The notes beneath the pieces were generated by a model, which made no database searches, was not told where the DNA came from, and saw only the letters and a list, made by a program, of their open reading frames with translations. Made by a program: the position numbers and the translations under genes. From contig NZ_DKGQ01000013.1 in the NCBI RefSeq assembly GCF_002453355.1, forward strand, positions 1 to 64,000: a stretch of 64,000 nt of DNA, given 5' to 3'. The stretch is from Psychrobacter sp. UBA6766. Its GTDB lineage: Bacteria > Pseudomonadota > Gammaproteobacteria > Pseudomonadales > Moraxellaceae. Below are positions 47,544 through 56,264 of this stretch, one piece after another (the first letter of the stretch is position 1; every line of letters starts with the position of its first letter).

Positions 47544-48065
47544 GTGAGCTTATCACTAGCGCAATTCAACGCCCTCTCGCAAGCCGATGCAATCTCGAAA
47601 CTATTGACCTGCTGCACCAGCGCCAACTGGGCTCATAGCGTAGCAGGCGCTCGGCCTTTTGCAGACATAGACGACCTACTCGCCAGTAGCGACCAGGCTT
47701 GGCAGCAAGCACAAACCCAAGAAGCCAACTTGCTTGAGGCATTTGACGGTCATCCACAAATTGGAAATATTGACTCGCTAAAAGAAAAATACCGCAACAC
47801 GCAAGACAGCGCCGCCCATGAGCAATCTGGCGCTAATAACGCTGACATTGATGTCATTGAAGCCTTGGCAAAAGGCAATCAAGGGTATTTCGATAAGTTT
47901 GGCTTTATCTTTATTGTCTTTGCAACGGGCAAGAGTGCACAGCAAATGCTGGATTTATTGCTAGCGCGCTTGCCAAACGACCGCAGCACTGAGCTGCTCA
48001 ATGCCGCTGCTGAGCAAAACAAAATCACTCGATTACGCTTACAAAAACTGCTGGGCGCTGCGTGA
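47544..48065 (+). CDS. uraD: 2-oxo-4-hydroxy-4-carboxy-5-ureidoimidazoline (OHCU) decarboxylase
   Basis: UraD decarboxylates OHCU to (S)-allantoin, the third step of urate breakdown. The 173-residue protein has FNALSQADAISKLLTCCTSANWAHSVAGARPFADIDDLL, the catalytic histidine in GHPQIG, the EQSG motif, and FDKFGFIFIVFATGKSAQQMLDLL. The start is a GTG, preceded by AAAAGGA at 7 bases; the nearby ATG at 47535 runs into a stop after three codons. It is the first gene of a six-gene run. Confidence 0.94.
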   Translation: MSLSLAQFNALSQADAISKLLTCCTSANWAHSVAGARPFADIDDLLASSDQAWQQAQTQEANLLEAFDGHPQIGNIDSLKEKYRNTQDSAAHEQSGANNADIDVIEALAKGNQGYFDKFGFIFIVFATGKSAQQMLDLLLARLPNDRSTELLNAAAEQNKITRLRLQKLLGAA

Positions 48066-48107
48066 TAAAGCAGCTGTTTTTTTATTGATTATTTATAAGG
48101 AACTGTC

Positions 48108-48476
48108 ATGTCAGGAACGCTCTCATCACATATTTTAGATACCCATCTTGGTAAACCAGCTGCTGATATCGCTGTCATACTGCATCGTTTGAACGCAAGC
48201 GGGGAAGCGTCATTTTTGGCTAAAAGTGTCACTAATGCCGATGGCCGCGTGGCCATCGACAGCTGGGAGTTCGACCCAAGTATTGATATTGCTGAGTATC
48301 ACTTAGACGTTGGACGTTATACCTTAACCTTTGATACTCAAGCCTATTTTGATGCGCAAAATTTAACGGCATTTTATCCGCAAGTGGTCATTGATTTTAT
48401 GATCAGTGATGGCGGTCACTACCATGTACCGTTACTACTAAGCGCCCACGGCTACAGTACTTATCGCGGCTCCTAG
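48108..48476 (+). CDS. uraH: 5-hydroxyisourate hydrolase (transthyretin-like)
   Basis: UraH hydrolyses 5-hydroxyisourate to OHCU, the second step of urate breakdown. The 122-residue protein is a transthyretin-fold enzyme. It has the N-terminal LSSHILDTHLGKPAADI (active histidine), the middle YTLTFDTQAYF, and the C-terminal YHVPLLLSAHGYSTYRGS with the diagnostic YRGS end. It lacks a signal peptide, so the reaction is cytoplasmic. It lies 42 bases after uraD with an AAGGA ribosome site. Confidence 0.95.
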   Translation: MSGTLSSHILDTHLGKPAADIAVILHRLNASGEASFLAKSVTNADGRVAIDSWEFDPSIDIAEYHLDVGRYTLTFDTQAYFDAQNLTAFYPQVVIDFMISDGGHYHVPLLLSAHGYSTYRGS

Positions 48477-48602
48477 CTTAATGATTTTAAAAACTAGTAC
48501 GGTAAAAAAGCTGTAAAGAAATGCTAAATCAAGAATATTAAGTTAAGAACACCGAACAAAAACATTGAAAGTAAGAACACTGCAAAAAAGGACAATTCGC
48601 GC

Positions 48603-49949
48603 ATGGGTGCATATCTTCTCGACTGGGTCGCTTTATTTTTTCGCTGGTTTCACGTCATCGCTGGCGTAGCCTGGATTGGGGCGTCCTTTTATTTTGTTTG
48701 GCTAGATATGAGTTTACGTAAGCCGCCACAGTGGAAGGCGGACAAAGGCATCTCAGGCGACTTATGGGCAGTACACGGCGGTGGTTTTTATGAAATTGCC
48801 AAATATAAGCTTGAACCAGAAGAGATGCCAAAAACCCTGCATTGGTTTAAATGGGAGGCTTATACCACGTGGCTTACCGGTATGGCGATGCTGTCTATCG
48901 TTTATTACGCCAATGCCACCGCTTATTTGATTGATCCAAGCAAAGTGGCTTTTGGCAGCAGCGTCGGTGCCATTTCGACCAGCTTATTATTTTTATTTGG
49001 TAGCTATTTTCTTTATGAAGTGATTGTTCGTAGCCGTCTTGGTAAAAACTCGCTGATTTTTAGCAGCATTATTTTTATCCTATTAATCATTGCTTGTTGG
49101 GGTTCTTATCAGCTGTTTAGTGACCGCGCGTCATTTATTCATATCGGCGCTATTTTAGGGACGGTGATGGCGGGTAACGTCTTCTTTGGCATTATGCCCG
49201 CTCAGCGTGCGCTGGTAGATTGTGTACGCCGCGGCGTGAAGCCGGGTAAAGAAGTGGCGGATTTGGCGCTACAAGCAAAAAATCGCTCATTGATGAATAA
49301 TTACTTTACCTTACCGCTTATCTTTACCATGATTAGTAACCACTATCCGATGATGTATTCGCATGCACACGGCTGGTTGGTCTTAGTATTCGTCGGTATT
49401 ATCACGGCAACGGTTCGTCACTATTTCAACCAAAAACACTTGGGTCACAATAAGCCAAAATTCCTATGGATTCCCGCATTAGCGACGATACTATTGATTA
49501 TTTGGATGCGTCCAGCCCCTGTTGAACCATTACCTGCCGCTGTTTCTACTGAAACGGCCGCATCAGATAATACGCCGCTATCTACTGATGATGCAACAGT
49601 TAGCACTGCTGTTAATCAGCCTAATGATGCGACTGAAAATGCTGCCGTCGAAGCTGGCGCTGCTACCAATGAAACGGCTACCGAAGTCGTACCTGTAACC
49701 GCTTCAGCGGATGATGCCATTATGAATATCGTGCATACACGGTGTACAACTTGTCACGCAGCCAAGCCAACCCAGCAAGGGTTTGCGGCACCGCCATTGG
49801 GCATTATCTTGCAGACACCAGCAGATATAAAAGCCCATCAAGCCAAAATTGTCACGGCGGTACAAACTGGATATATGCCTTTGGGCAACTTGACCCAATT
49901 GACCGATGAAGAACGCCAACAACTCGTTGCTTACGCCTCAGGATTGTAA
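48603..49949 (+). CDS. puuD: Membrane urate hydroxylase/oxidase PuuD with cytochrome c domain
   Basis: PuuD oxidises urate to 5-hydroxyisourate at the membrane, handing electrons to a cytochrome c domain instead of using O2 directly like soluble uricase. The 448-residue protein has about eight membrane helices (residues 1-305; start LLDWVALFFRWFHVIAGVAWIGASFYFVWLD). A periplasmic linker of about 70 residues rich in Ala, Thr and Glu follows. The C-terminal cytochrome c domain has the heme site CTTCH (near residue 380) and a distal Met in TGYMPLGN. It is the only urate oxidase in the cluster. Confidence 0.94.
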   Translation: MGAYLLDWVALFFRWFHVIAGVAWIGASFYFVWLDMSLRKPPQWKADKGISGDLWAVHGGGFYEIAKYKLEPEEMPKTLHWFKWEAYTTWLTGMAMLSIVYYANATAYLIDPSKVAFGSSVGAISTSLLFLFGSYFLYEVIVRSRLGKNSLIFSSIIFILLIIACWGSYQLFSDRASFIHIGAILGTVMAGNVFFGIMPAQRALVDCVRRGVKPGKEVADLALQAKNRSLMNNYFTLPLIFTMISNHYPMMYSHAHGWLVLVFVGIITATVRHYFNQKHLGHNKPKFLWIPALATILLIIWMRPAPVEPLPAAVSTETAASDNTPLSTDDATVSTAVNQPNDATENAAVEAGAATNETATEVVPVTASADDAIMNIVHTRCTTCHAAKPTQQGFAAPPLGIILQTPADIKAHQAKIVTAVQTGYMPLGNLTQLTDEERQQLVAYASGL

Positions 49950-50025
49950 ACAGCTAAGCGACTAAAAGTAGATAAATAGAAATGCTAACTCTTATTCTGC
50001 TTTATTTATTTAGGATAAATTAAAA

Positions 50026-51018
50026 ATGAGTAAAAAAATAACCAGTGATTTTAATCACGACACCTACCCACGTGACTTAAAAGGTTATGCTGGCAATCCT
50101 CCAAAAGCCAACTGGCCGGGCGGCGCAAAGATTGCTGTACAGTTTGTATTAAACATTGAAGAAGGCGCGGAAAATAGCGTTATTCATGGAGACGGTCAGT
50201 CAGAGCGCTTTTTATCCGATGTACTAGGTACGCCCGAATTTAACAATCGTCACCAATCTATCGAATCAGCCTTTGAGTATGGAAGCCGAGTGGGCGTTTG
50301 GCGTGTGTTAGATACTTTTAAAGAGTATGGTTTACCTATCACAACCTTTACGTGCGCGGCGGCGGCTGAAAAAACCCCTCATATCATTGAGCGTGTATTA
50401 GAAGATGGTCATGAAATTGCCAGCCACGGGCTACGCTGGATTACTTATCAATACATGTACCGCGAGACTGAACGCGAACATGTTCGCCGCGCCACCGAAA
50501 TCTTCGAGCGTATGCTTGGGAAGCAGCCTCTTGGTTGGTATACCGGTCGCGATAGCCCCAATACGCGCGAGCTGGTCGCCGAACAAGGCGGTTATATCTA
50601 TGATTCAGATTCTTATGCCGATGAGCTGCCCTACTGGCTAAACGTAAAAGTAGAAGATAGTGATAAAATCACTCGAAAGCCGCATTTGGTTATTCCTTAC
50701 ACGTTAGAGACCAATGACATGCGCTTTTCGTCAAGCCCTGGTTTTACCAACGCTGAGCCTTTTTATCAGTATTTAAAAGACAGCTTTGACACGTTATATG
50801 AAGAAGGCGATAAAAACGGTAAAAACGCGCCAAAAATGCTCACCATCGGTTTGCACTGCCGTATCATTGGCCGCGCGGGTCGTATCACCGCCCTCAAAAA
50901 GTTCTTACAATATATTACCAGCAAGCCCGATGTTTGGGTATGCCGCCGCGATGACATTGCCAGACACTGGTATGAAAACCATCCAGCAACGGCTGACAAC
51001 AGTGTAAACTGGATGTAA
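50026..51018 (+). CDS. puuE: Allantoinase PuuE (polysaccharide-deacetylase fold)
   Basis: PuuE hydrolyses (S)-allantoin to allantoate and is unrelated to the metal-dependent AllB allantoinase. The 330-residue protein begins with NHDTYPRDLKGYAGNPPKANWPGGAKIAVQFVLNIEEGAE, typical of the family. It carries the NodB-like FTCAAAAEKTPHIIERVLEDGHEIASHGLRW and the GWYTGRDSPNTRELVAEQGG block. It lies 76 bases after puuD in the same direction. Confidence 0.94.
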   Translation: MSKKITSDFNHDTYPRDLKGYAGNPPKANWPGGAKIAVQFVLNIEEGAENSVIHGDGQSERFLSDVLGTPEFNNRHQSIESAFEYGSRVGVWRVLDTFKEYGLPITTFTCAAAAEKTPHIIERVLEDGHEIASHGLRWITYQYMYRETEREHVRRATEIFERMLGKQPLGWYTGRDSPNTRELVAEQGGYIYDSDSYADELPYWLNVKVEDSDKITRKPHLVIPYTLETNDMRFSSSPGFTNAEPFYQYLKDSFDTLYEEGDKNGKNAPKMLTIGLHCRIIGRAGRITALKKFLQYITSKPDVWVCRRDDIARHWYENHPATADNSVNWM

Positions 51019-51146
51019 CCATAAAGTGCTAAAAGAGCACACCAATAAAAACATCATACTGTTATTGACCGCTGACAGTCTATAACTTAACAAGCTGCTA
51101 AAATAGCCAAACAAATGACACTACTAACCAACCTAAAGGTGAACTC

Positions 51147-51671
51147 ATGACTACTACAATCATCGCTAAGCCTTTAACTAAGGCCGAATTTGCACCTTTT
51201 GGTACGGTGATTGAGCCCTATGATAAAGAAGATCAGACGTCTGAAAACTGCTATTTCATTAACAGAGGCTATGCTTGTCGACATCATGCGATTGCTGAAG
51301 CCAAGCTTGACGGCGGCGATGTTGGCATGAGTATCTTTCGTGCCAAAAAGCGTGAGCTCCCTATCGCCTTATCGGTGATGGAGTATCACCCATTTGGCAC
51401 GCAAGCGTTCTTTTCGATGAATGGTCAAGATTATATTGTTGTCGTTGCACCAGCCGGTGAGCCGCCACGTTCTGCGGCTGATTTGTCAGTGTTTTATGCC
51501 AAATCGCATCAAGGCGTGCAATACGACGCCAATGTCTGGCATCATCCCCTACTGGCACTTGGTCGCGACTCTGATTTTTTGGTCGTTGATCGTATCAACG
51601 GTGAGGGTAATAACTGCTACGAACTTACTATCGATGCTTGGCAAGTGAGTATTGAAATAGAAAATGAGTAA
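51147..51671 (+). CDS. allA: Ureidoglycolate lyase
   Basis: AllA splits (S)-ureidoglycolate into glyoxylate and urea. The 174-residue cupin-type protein has [18 protein letters not shown] at the start, [30 protein letters not shown] in the middle, and [28 protein letters not shown] near the end, where the metal-binding HH pair is visible. It lies between puuE and allE. Urea must be excreted or hydrolysed elsewhere; no urease gene is in the window. Confidence 0.93.
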   Translation: MTTTIIAKPLTKAEFAPFGTVIEPYDKEDQTSENCYFINRGYACRHHAIAEAKLDGGDVGMSIFRAKKRELPIALSVMEYHPFGTQAFFSMNGQDYIVVVAPAGEPPRSAADLSVFYAKSHQGVQYDANVWHHPLLALGRDSDFLVVDRINGEGNNCYELTIDAWQVSIEIENE

Positions 51672-51802
51672 GCTTCGCCTATCAAGCCGCACTTAATCCA
51701 ATTTAACAAGGGCAATCCCAGCCAAACACAAATACTTACCTTTGGCTCCCTGATTTCAGAAACAAATTTATCGCGGCACAAACCCACTAAGGAACACGAA
51801 CA

Positions 51803-52639
51803 ATGTCAACAAGAAATACCTATTACGCCCCAACTGGCGGATTGCCTCCGCAAACACAATTACTATCCGATCGAGCCATTTTTACCGAAGCTTATGCAAT
51901 TATTCCTAAACGTGTACTCACCGACATTGTTATTAGCTACTTGCCGTTTTGGGAAGGCATGCGTATGTGGGTTATTGCTCGTCCTTTAAGCGGTTTTTCA
52001 GAAACCTTTTCACAATACATCGTTGAAGTAGCCCCAAACGGCGGCTCTGAAAAGCCTGAGCTGGACACTAAAGCAGAAGCGGTCTTGTTTGTCGTTGAAG
52101 GCGAAATGGATATCACTATCGAAGGCGAAGCACATCATCTTGAAGCGGGTGGTTATGCATTTTTACCGCCAGGCTGTAAATGGACGCTAAAAAACAATAG
52201 CGACAAACACGTTAAATTTCATTGGATTCGCAAAGCTTATCAATTTGTAGAAGGTCTTGAGGTGCCCGAAGCCTTTGTCACCAGCGATCATGATGTTGAA
52301 GCTATTGAGATGCCAGACACCAATGGCGTTTGGAAAACCACCAGGTTTACCGAGCAGTCTGATATGCGTCACGATATGCATGTCAACATCGTGACTTTCC
52401 AGCCAGGTGGCGTGATTCCATTTGATGAAACTCACGTTATGGAACACGGATTATATGTTCTAGAAGGTAAAGCCGTCTATCACTTAAACGCTGAGTGGGT
52501 TGAGGTTGAAGCGGGTGACTTTATGTGGCTTCGCGCATTTTGTCCGCAATCTTGTTACGCCGGTGGTCCTGGCCCATTTAGATACTTGCTATATAAAGAT
52601 GTGAATCGTCATATGCCGTTTATTCGCCCAGAACGATAA
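51803..52639 (+). CDS. allE: (S)-ureidoglycine aminohydrolase (bicupin)
   Basis: AllE deaminates (S)-ureidoglycine to (S)-ureidoglycolate and ammonia. The 278-residue protein has two cupin domains. The first holds VEGEMDITIEGEAHHLEAGGYAFLPPGCKWTLKN; the second holds HVNIVTFQPGGVIPFDETHVMEHGLYVLEGKAVYHLN and DFMWLRAFCPQSCYAGG. Metal ligands are expected in the second cupin. The family start YYAPTGGLPPQTQLLSDRAIFTEAYAIIPK is intact. It closes the cluster, with a terminator 46 bases later. The upstream step, allantoate amidohydrolase, is not present nearby. Confidence 0.94.
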   Translation: MSTRNTYYAPTGGLPPQTQLLSDRAIFTEAYAIIPKRVLTDIVISYLPFWEGMRMWVIARPLSGFSETFSQYIVEVAPNGGSEKPELDTKAEAVLFVVEGEMDITIEGEAHHLEAGGYAFLPPGCKWTLKNNSDKHVKFHWIRKAYQFVEGLEVPEAFVTSDHDVEAIEMPDTNGVWKTTRFTEQSDMRHDMHVNIVTFQPGGVIPFDETHVMEHGLYVLEGKAVYHLNAEWVEVEAGDFMWLRAFCPQSCYAGGPGPFRYLLYKDVNRHMPFIRPER

Positions 52640-52684
52640 GCCATTTGGAATAATCATCAGTATAAATGCATCCTATTTAACAGC

Positions 52685-52719
52685 AAAGTCAGCTCATTAC
52701 GGTGAGCTGGCTTTTTATT
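52685..52719 (+). terminator. Rho-independent terminator of the urate/allantoin gene run
   Basis: AAAGTCAGCTCA and TGAGCTGGCTTT form a 10-12 bp stem (one G-T pair) with a 6-base loop, followed by TTATTTTAT. Confidence 0.88.
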
Positions 52720-52786
52720 TTATATCGAGTTGGATACTATTAAATAATCTTTTAATCAAACACTTTTAAAACATCCATTACTTTAG

Positions 52787-52815
52787 TTGTTTTTTTCGTA
52801 CTATTGTACTAGAAT
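52787..52815 (+). promoter_or_regulatory. trpR: trpR promoter with overlapping TrpR operator
   Basis: TTGTTT (52787-52792) and TAGAAT (52810-52815) are spaced 17 bases. Between and over the -10 lies TCGTACTATTGTACTAGAA (52796-52814), which matches the E. coli trp operator TCGAACTAGTTAACTAGTA at 14 of 19 positions by eye. This suggests that TrpR with tryptophan represses its own gene. Confidence 0.65.
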
Positions 52816-52871
52816 GCTGAAACAAGCCAATGTTTTGCTTATTACTTTGTCTATTACCAAGATTAAATATT

Positions 52872-53147
52872 ATGAACACCGATCCTTATCACAGTTTATT
52901 AAATTATTTGGCAAGTTGTCATGATAGTGCTGCTATCGACGAGCTATTTCGTGCGCTATTGACCGATAAAGAGCAATTTGAGATTGCCAATCGTATTCGT
53001 ATTTTTGACCTATTAGATCAACGAATGACCCAACGCGAGATATCTGAGCAGCTAGGAGTTGGGATTGCCACGGTTTCGCGCGGTGCTAAAGCCATGCAAA
53101 ATCATGATGTCAGCGCCTTACTCGCGACGCATAGAAAACATGCATAG
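52872..53147 (+). CDS. trpR: Trp repressor family protein
   Basis: TrpR binds tryptophan and then represses tryptophan genes. The 91-residue all-helical protein fits the family: DPYHSLLNYLASCHDSAAIDELFRALLTDKEQFEIANRIRIFDLL, then the helix-turn-helix MTQREISEQLGVGIATVSRGAKAM. The ATG at 52872 gives the right length; the longer frame to 52830 adds a Leu/Cys-rich stretch that fits nothing. Its stop codon lies inside a 13-bp tandem repeat. The next gene is trpE, so local control of trpE is likely. Confidence 0.9.
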   Translation: MNTDPYHSLLNYLASCHDSAAIDELFRALLTDKEQFEIANRIRIFDLLDQRMTQREISEQLGVGIATVSRGAKAMQNHDVSALLATHRKHA

Positions 53148-53180
53148 AAGAAATGCATAGAAGAAACGCATAGAAAAGAC
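53129..53180 (+). repeat. 13-bp tandem repeat (4 copies) across the trpR stop codon
   Basis: GCATAGAA recurs at 53129, 53142, 53155 and 53168, exactly 13 bases apart; the fill is GAAAT, GAAAC or similar. The trpR stop TAG is inside the second copy. Because 13 is not a multiple of 3, copy loss or gain would shift the frame of anything read through it. Confidence 0.85.
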
Positions 53181-53258
53181 ACTTAATTCATCAAAAAATA
53201 CGTTTTTATTCTGCTTTTTTTTTATTGAATAAATACTTGAACTACTTTGGACATTGTT

Positions 53259-54677
53259 ATGACCGCTTCTCCTTCTCAGCATCGCCAACCTGCTGCTATT
53301 AACATTCCTAGCAAGCCGCAGCGGATTAAACTCACGCAAGACATTGATTTTCTAGCGCTATTCAAACGCATTGAGCGCGCGTTCGATACTTGTTATCTGC
53401 TTGAGTCATTGGGAGAAGATGGTCATATGGCACGCCATCATGCGATTGGTTTTGATCCAATTATGACCATTGCCGCCATCGATCGCACGACTTTGGCGAT
53501 TACTGATAACAAAGCGTCTAAAACCGCTCATTATCAAACCGACAATCCTTATCAGCTACTACGCCGCATCACCCCGCAGCACGTCATTGCTCGCGACCAA
53601 AGCGGCGGGCTGGTCGGTTATCTAGGCTATGATAGCGTCAATTTTTTTGAGCCAAGTCTCAATGCCAAGTCAAGCGATGATTTTGAACCCTTTAAATTTG
53701 GCGTTTATTTAGACGGTTTGACGCTAGATAAAATGACGGGCGAAATATTCTATTTTTACTATCCGACTGAACAACAAGACAACCGTATAGAGCAAATCAA
53801 AGCCTTACTTGACGCGCCAGTTCCGAGCTATGAGCCGCCGACGGTTGAGTTTTTGGGCGATGGCATGAGCCAAGAAGAACATGCCATCGCCGTCATGCAG
53901 GTTAAAGAAGACATTATCTCGGGGCGTATCTTTCAATGTGAAGTGGGCTTTAAATCCAAATATCGCATTAGTGGTGATAAGATACCGATCTATGAAAAAT
54001 TGCGCGCCGTCAATCCATCGCCGCATATGTACTTTATGAAATTTGCTCAGCAGTGCATCATCGGTGCCTCGCCTGAGCTCCTGTTTCGCTTACGTCAAGG
54101 TGAGATGGAAACTTACCCATTGGCAGGAACAGCCAAGCGCGGCGTTAACGTCGCAGAAGATCGCCAGCTTGCCAGAGCGTTACTAAATGATGCCAAAGAA
54201 ATTGCTGAGCACAATATGCTCGTTGACTTGCACCGTAATGATATCGGCCGCGTCGCTCAATTTGGAACGGTAAAGGTGCGCAATTTAATGGATATCAAAC
54301 GCTTCTCACACGTTCAGCACATCTCCTCTGAAATCGTCGGAATCTTGCACCCTAATGAGGACATGTTCAGCGCCCTTGCCAGCAACTTCCCTGCTGGCAC
54401 TCTATCAGGGGCGCCAAAGGTCGAAGCGATTAAAGTCATTAATGAGCTTGAGCCCGATGGTCGCGGTGCTTATGGCGGCGCACTAGGTTCATTTAACTTT
54501 AATGGTGATTGTATCTTTGCCATTCCTATCCGCAGCCTGTTTATTAACGGCAAATCCGCCTACGCGCAAACTTGCGGTGGTAATGTTTATGACTCCAATC
54601 CTGCTGATGAATATTTAGAAATCCAGCGCAAGCTTTCGGCGATGAAAGTAGTGTTAGATAGCTTTATGCATCCGTAA
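53259..54677 (+). CDS. trpE: Anthranilate synthase component I
   Basis: TrpE with TrpG turns chorismate and glutamine into anthranilate, the first step of tryptophan synthesis. The 472-residue protein has FDTCYLLESLGEDGH (near the tryptophan-feedback region), the chorismate-binding core IISGRIFQCEVGFKSKY and LVDLHRNDIGRVAQFG, and the signature FPAGTLSGAPKVEAIKVINELEP with GGALGSFNFNGD. The ATG at 53259 is preferred to a TTG at 53247. A partial TrpR half-site (GAACTA, 53239-53244) overlaps the ribosome site region. There is a 111-base gap after trpR. Confidence 0.94.
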   Translation: MTASPSQHRQPAAINIPSKPQRIKLTQDIDFLALFKRIERAFDTCYLLESLGEDGHMARHHAIGFDPIMTIAAIDRTTLAITDNKASKTAHYQTDNPYQLLRRITPQHVIARDQSGGLVGYLGYDSVNFFEPSLNAKSSDDFEPFKFGVYLDGLTLDKMTGEIFYFYYPTEQQDNRIEQIKALLDAPVPSYEPPTVEFLGDGMSQEEHAIAVMQVKEDIISGRIFQCEVGFKSKYRISGDKIPIYEKLRAVNPSPHMYFMKFAQQCIIGASPELLFRLRQGEMETYPLAGTAKRGVNVAEDRQLARALLNDAKEIAEHNMLVDLHRNDIGRVAQFGTVKVRNLMDIKRFSHVQHISSEIVGILHPNEDMFSALASNFPAGTLSGAPKVEAIKVINELEPDGRGAYGGALGSFNFNGDCIFAIPIRSLFINGKSAYAQTCGGNVYDSNPADEYLEIQRKLSAMKVVLDSFMHP

Positions 54678-54709
54678 TTTAATACACTTTATCAAAGAGT
54701 TTATGACCC

Positions 54710-55369
54710 ATGAATGTTTTAATTATCGACAACTACGACTCGTTTACTTTTAATCTATACCAATATATTGGCGAGATTTTGCAGACGATGGACAATAATA
54801 AAAACGGTGCTAAAGAAGCAAACGTCATCGTCAAACGCAATAACGAGATAACCTTAGCAGATGTACAAGCGATGAATCTTGATAGAATCATCATCTCACC
54901 AGGTCCTGGCGCGCCCGGTGATCCCGCTTACTTTGGTATTTGTGCAGAAGTCATCGAAGTCATGGGAAAAACAACACCACTATTGGGTGTTTGTTTGGGA
55001 ATGCAGGGCATCGCCCATGTCTTTGGTGGTGACGTGATGCGTGCGAGCGTACCAATGCATGGCAAGGTTTCAGCGATCCGCCATAATGGTGCGGGAGTCT
55101 ACCAAGGATTGCCGCAAGAGATAGAAATCATGCGTTATCATTCGCTCATGGTGAAGGCGGATACCTTGCCCGATTGCTTAACGGTCACCGCCGTCGTGAG
55201 CAACGACAAGCATCACAATTTAAGCGTAACGGAGGCGGCACTGGCAGGTGATGAAATTATGGGGCTTGCGCATACCGACTACCCTATTCAAGGGGTGCAA
55301 TTTCATCCAGAATCTTTTGCGACTGAAGGGGCGAAGCGTTTACTGATGAATTTTTTATTGCAGGTATAA
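54710..55369 (+). CDS. trpG: Anthranilate synthase component II (glutamine amidotransferase)
   Basis: TrpG supplies ammonia to TrpE by hydrolysing glutamine. The 219-residue class I amidotransferase has NVLIIDNYDSFTFNLYQYIG at the start, SPGPGAPGDPAYFG, the nucleophile in GVCLGMQGIAHVFGG, and the His-Glu pair in IQGVQFHPESFATEGA. It lies 32 bases after trpE. No trpD or trpC follows; the next genes are on the other strand, so the rest of the pathway is elsewhere. Confidence 0.94.
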   Translation: MNVLIIDNYDSFTFNLYQYIGEILQTMDNNKNGAKEANVIVKRNNEITLADVQAMNLDRIIISPGPGAPGDPAYFGICAEVIEVMGKTTPLLGVCLGMQGIAHVFGGDVMRASVPMHGKVSAIRHNGAGVYQGLPQEIEIMRYHSLMVKADTLPDCLTVTAVVSNDKHHNLSVTEAALAGDEIMGLAHTDYPIQGVQFHPESFATEGAKRLLMNFLLQV

Positions 55370-55397
55370 TGAGGACGCACTAAAAAAGAGCGTTAAA

Positions 55398-55434
55398 TAA
55401 AAAAGACCGGCTTGTTAAAGGCCAGCCTTTTTTA
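55398..55434 (-). terminator. Terminator of the cystine-type ABC genes
   Basis: Read on the minus strand, AAAAAAGGCTGGC and GCCGGTCTTTTTT pair fully (7 bp plus A-T run, two G-T wobbles). On the plus strand the wobbles become A-C mismatches, so the hairpin should act mainly for the minus-strand operon, not for trpG. Confidence 0.75.
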
Positions 55435-55444
55435 AAGTGAGCTA

Positions 55445-56185
55445 CTACTCAATACGCTGTAAAAACGCTCGCGTTCGTGGATGCGTTGAGTCTTCAAACA
55501 ACTGTTTTGCGCTCCCCTCTTCGACCACTTGACCATCTTCAATTAAGACGACATGATCAGCAACATCACGGGCAAAGTTAATTTCATGGGTCACCACAAC
55601 CATTGTCCAACCTTCAGAAGCTAGCTGCTTCATCGTTCCAAGAACGTCTTGAACCAACTCTGGGTCAAGCGCCGAGGTTGGCTCATCAAACAACAATAAC
55701 GACGGCTCAATCGCCAGTGCGCGGGCAATGCCAATACGCTGCTGCTGACCACCAGACAACTGGAATGGGTACAAATCCGCTTTATCAGACAAGCCTACTT
55801 TATCGAGCAGGGCTAATGCTTGCTCTCGTGCTTGTGCTTTGCTTTGTCCTTGAACCACCGTCGGCCCAAGCATTAAATTCTCAATCGCCGATTTGTGCGG
55901 AAACAAATTATAAGACTGAAATACCATGCCAGACTTACGTTGCAGTGCGAGCAAGGTTTTCTTTTTGGGTTTGGTGGCAAAATCGACGGTCAAGCTACCA
56001 TCATCAAAAGCGATAACGCCTTGATCAGGAATCTCTAGCGCATTTAAACAGCGCAAAAAAGTGGTCTTGCCCGACCCTGACGGTCCTAATATGACAACCA
56101 CCTTGCCTTTTTCGATAGACAAGTCGATGCCTTTGAGAACTGGATTGCTACCAAAGGCTTTGTGAATATTACTGACTTGAATCAT
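55445..56185 (-). CDS. Amino acid ABC transporter ATP-binding protein (cystine type)
   Basis: A 246-residue polar amino acid ABC ATPase. Walker A is GPSGSGKTT (about 34-42), the signature is LSGGQQQR (about 143-150), Walker B is LLLFDEPTSALDPEL, and the switch histidine is in VVVTHEINFA. It is the last gene of a three-gene importer; the best clue to the substrate is the binding protein at 57002. It lies 79 bases after the permease gene. Confidence 0.93.
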   Translation of the reverse strand: MIQVSNIHKAFGSNPVLKGIDLSIEKGKVVVILGPSGSGKTTFLRCLNALEIPDQGVIAFDDGSLTVDFATKPKKKTLLALQRKSGMVFQSYNLFPHKSAIENLMLGPTVVQGQSKAQAREQALALLDKVGLSDKADLYPFQLSGGQQQRIGIARALAIEPSLLLFDEPTSALDPELVQDVLGTMKQLASEGWTMVVVTHEINFARDVADHVVLIEDGQVVEEGSAKQLFEDSTHPRTRAFLQRIE

Positions 56186-56264
56186 AAAGGTTTCCGCTTA
56201 CAAATTAGAAAGTGCTAATTAGAAAAACAAACGACAAGATAATTGACTATATTTTTAGCAAAAA

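Noticed and set aside
55398..55434. Hairpin as the terminator of trpG
   Set aside because: On the plus strand the stem has two A-C mismatches; pairing is complete only on the minus strand, so it was assigned to the cystine-type ABC operon.
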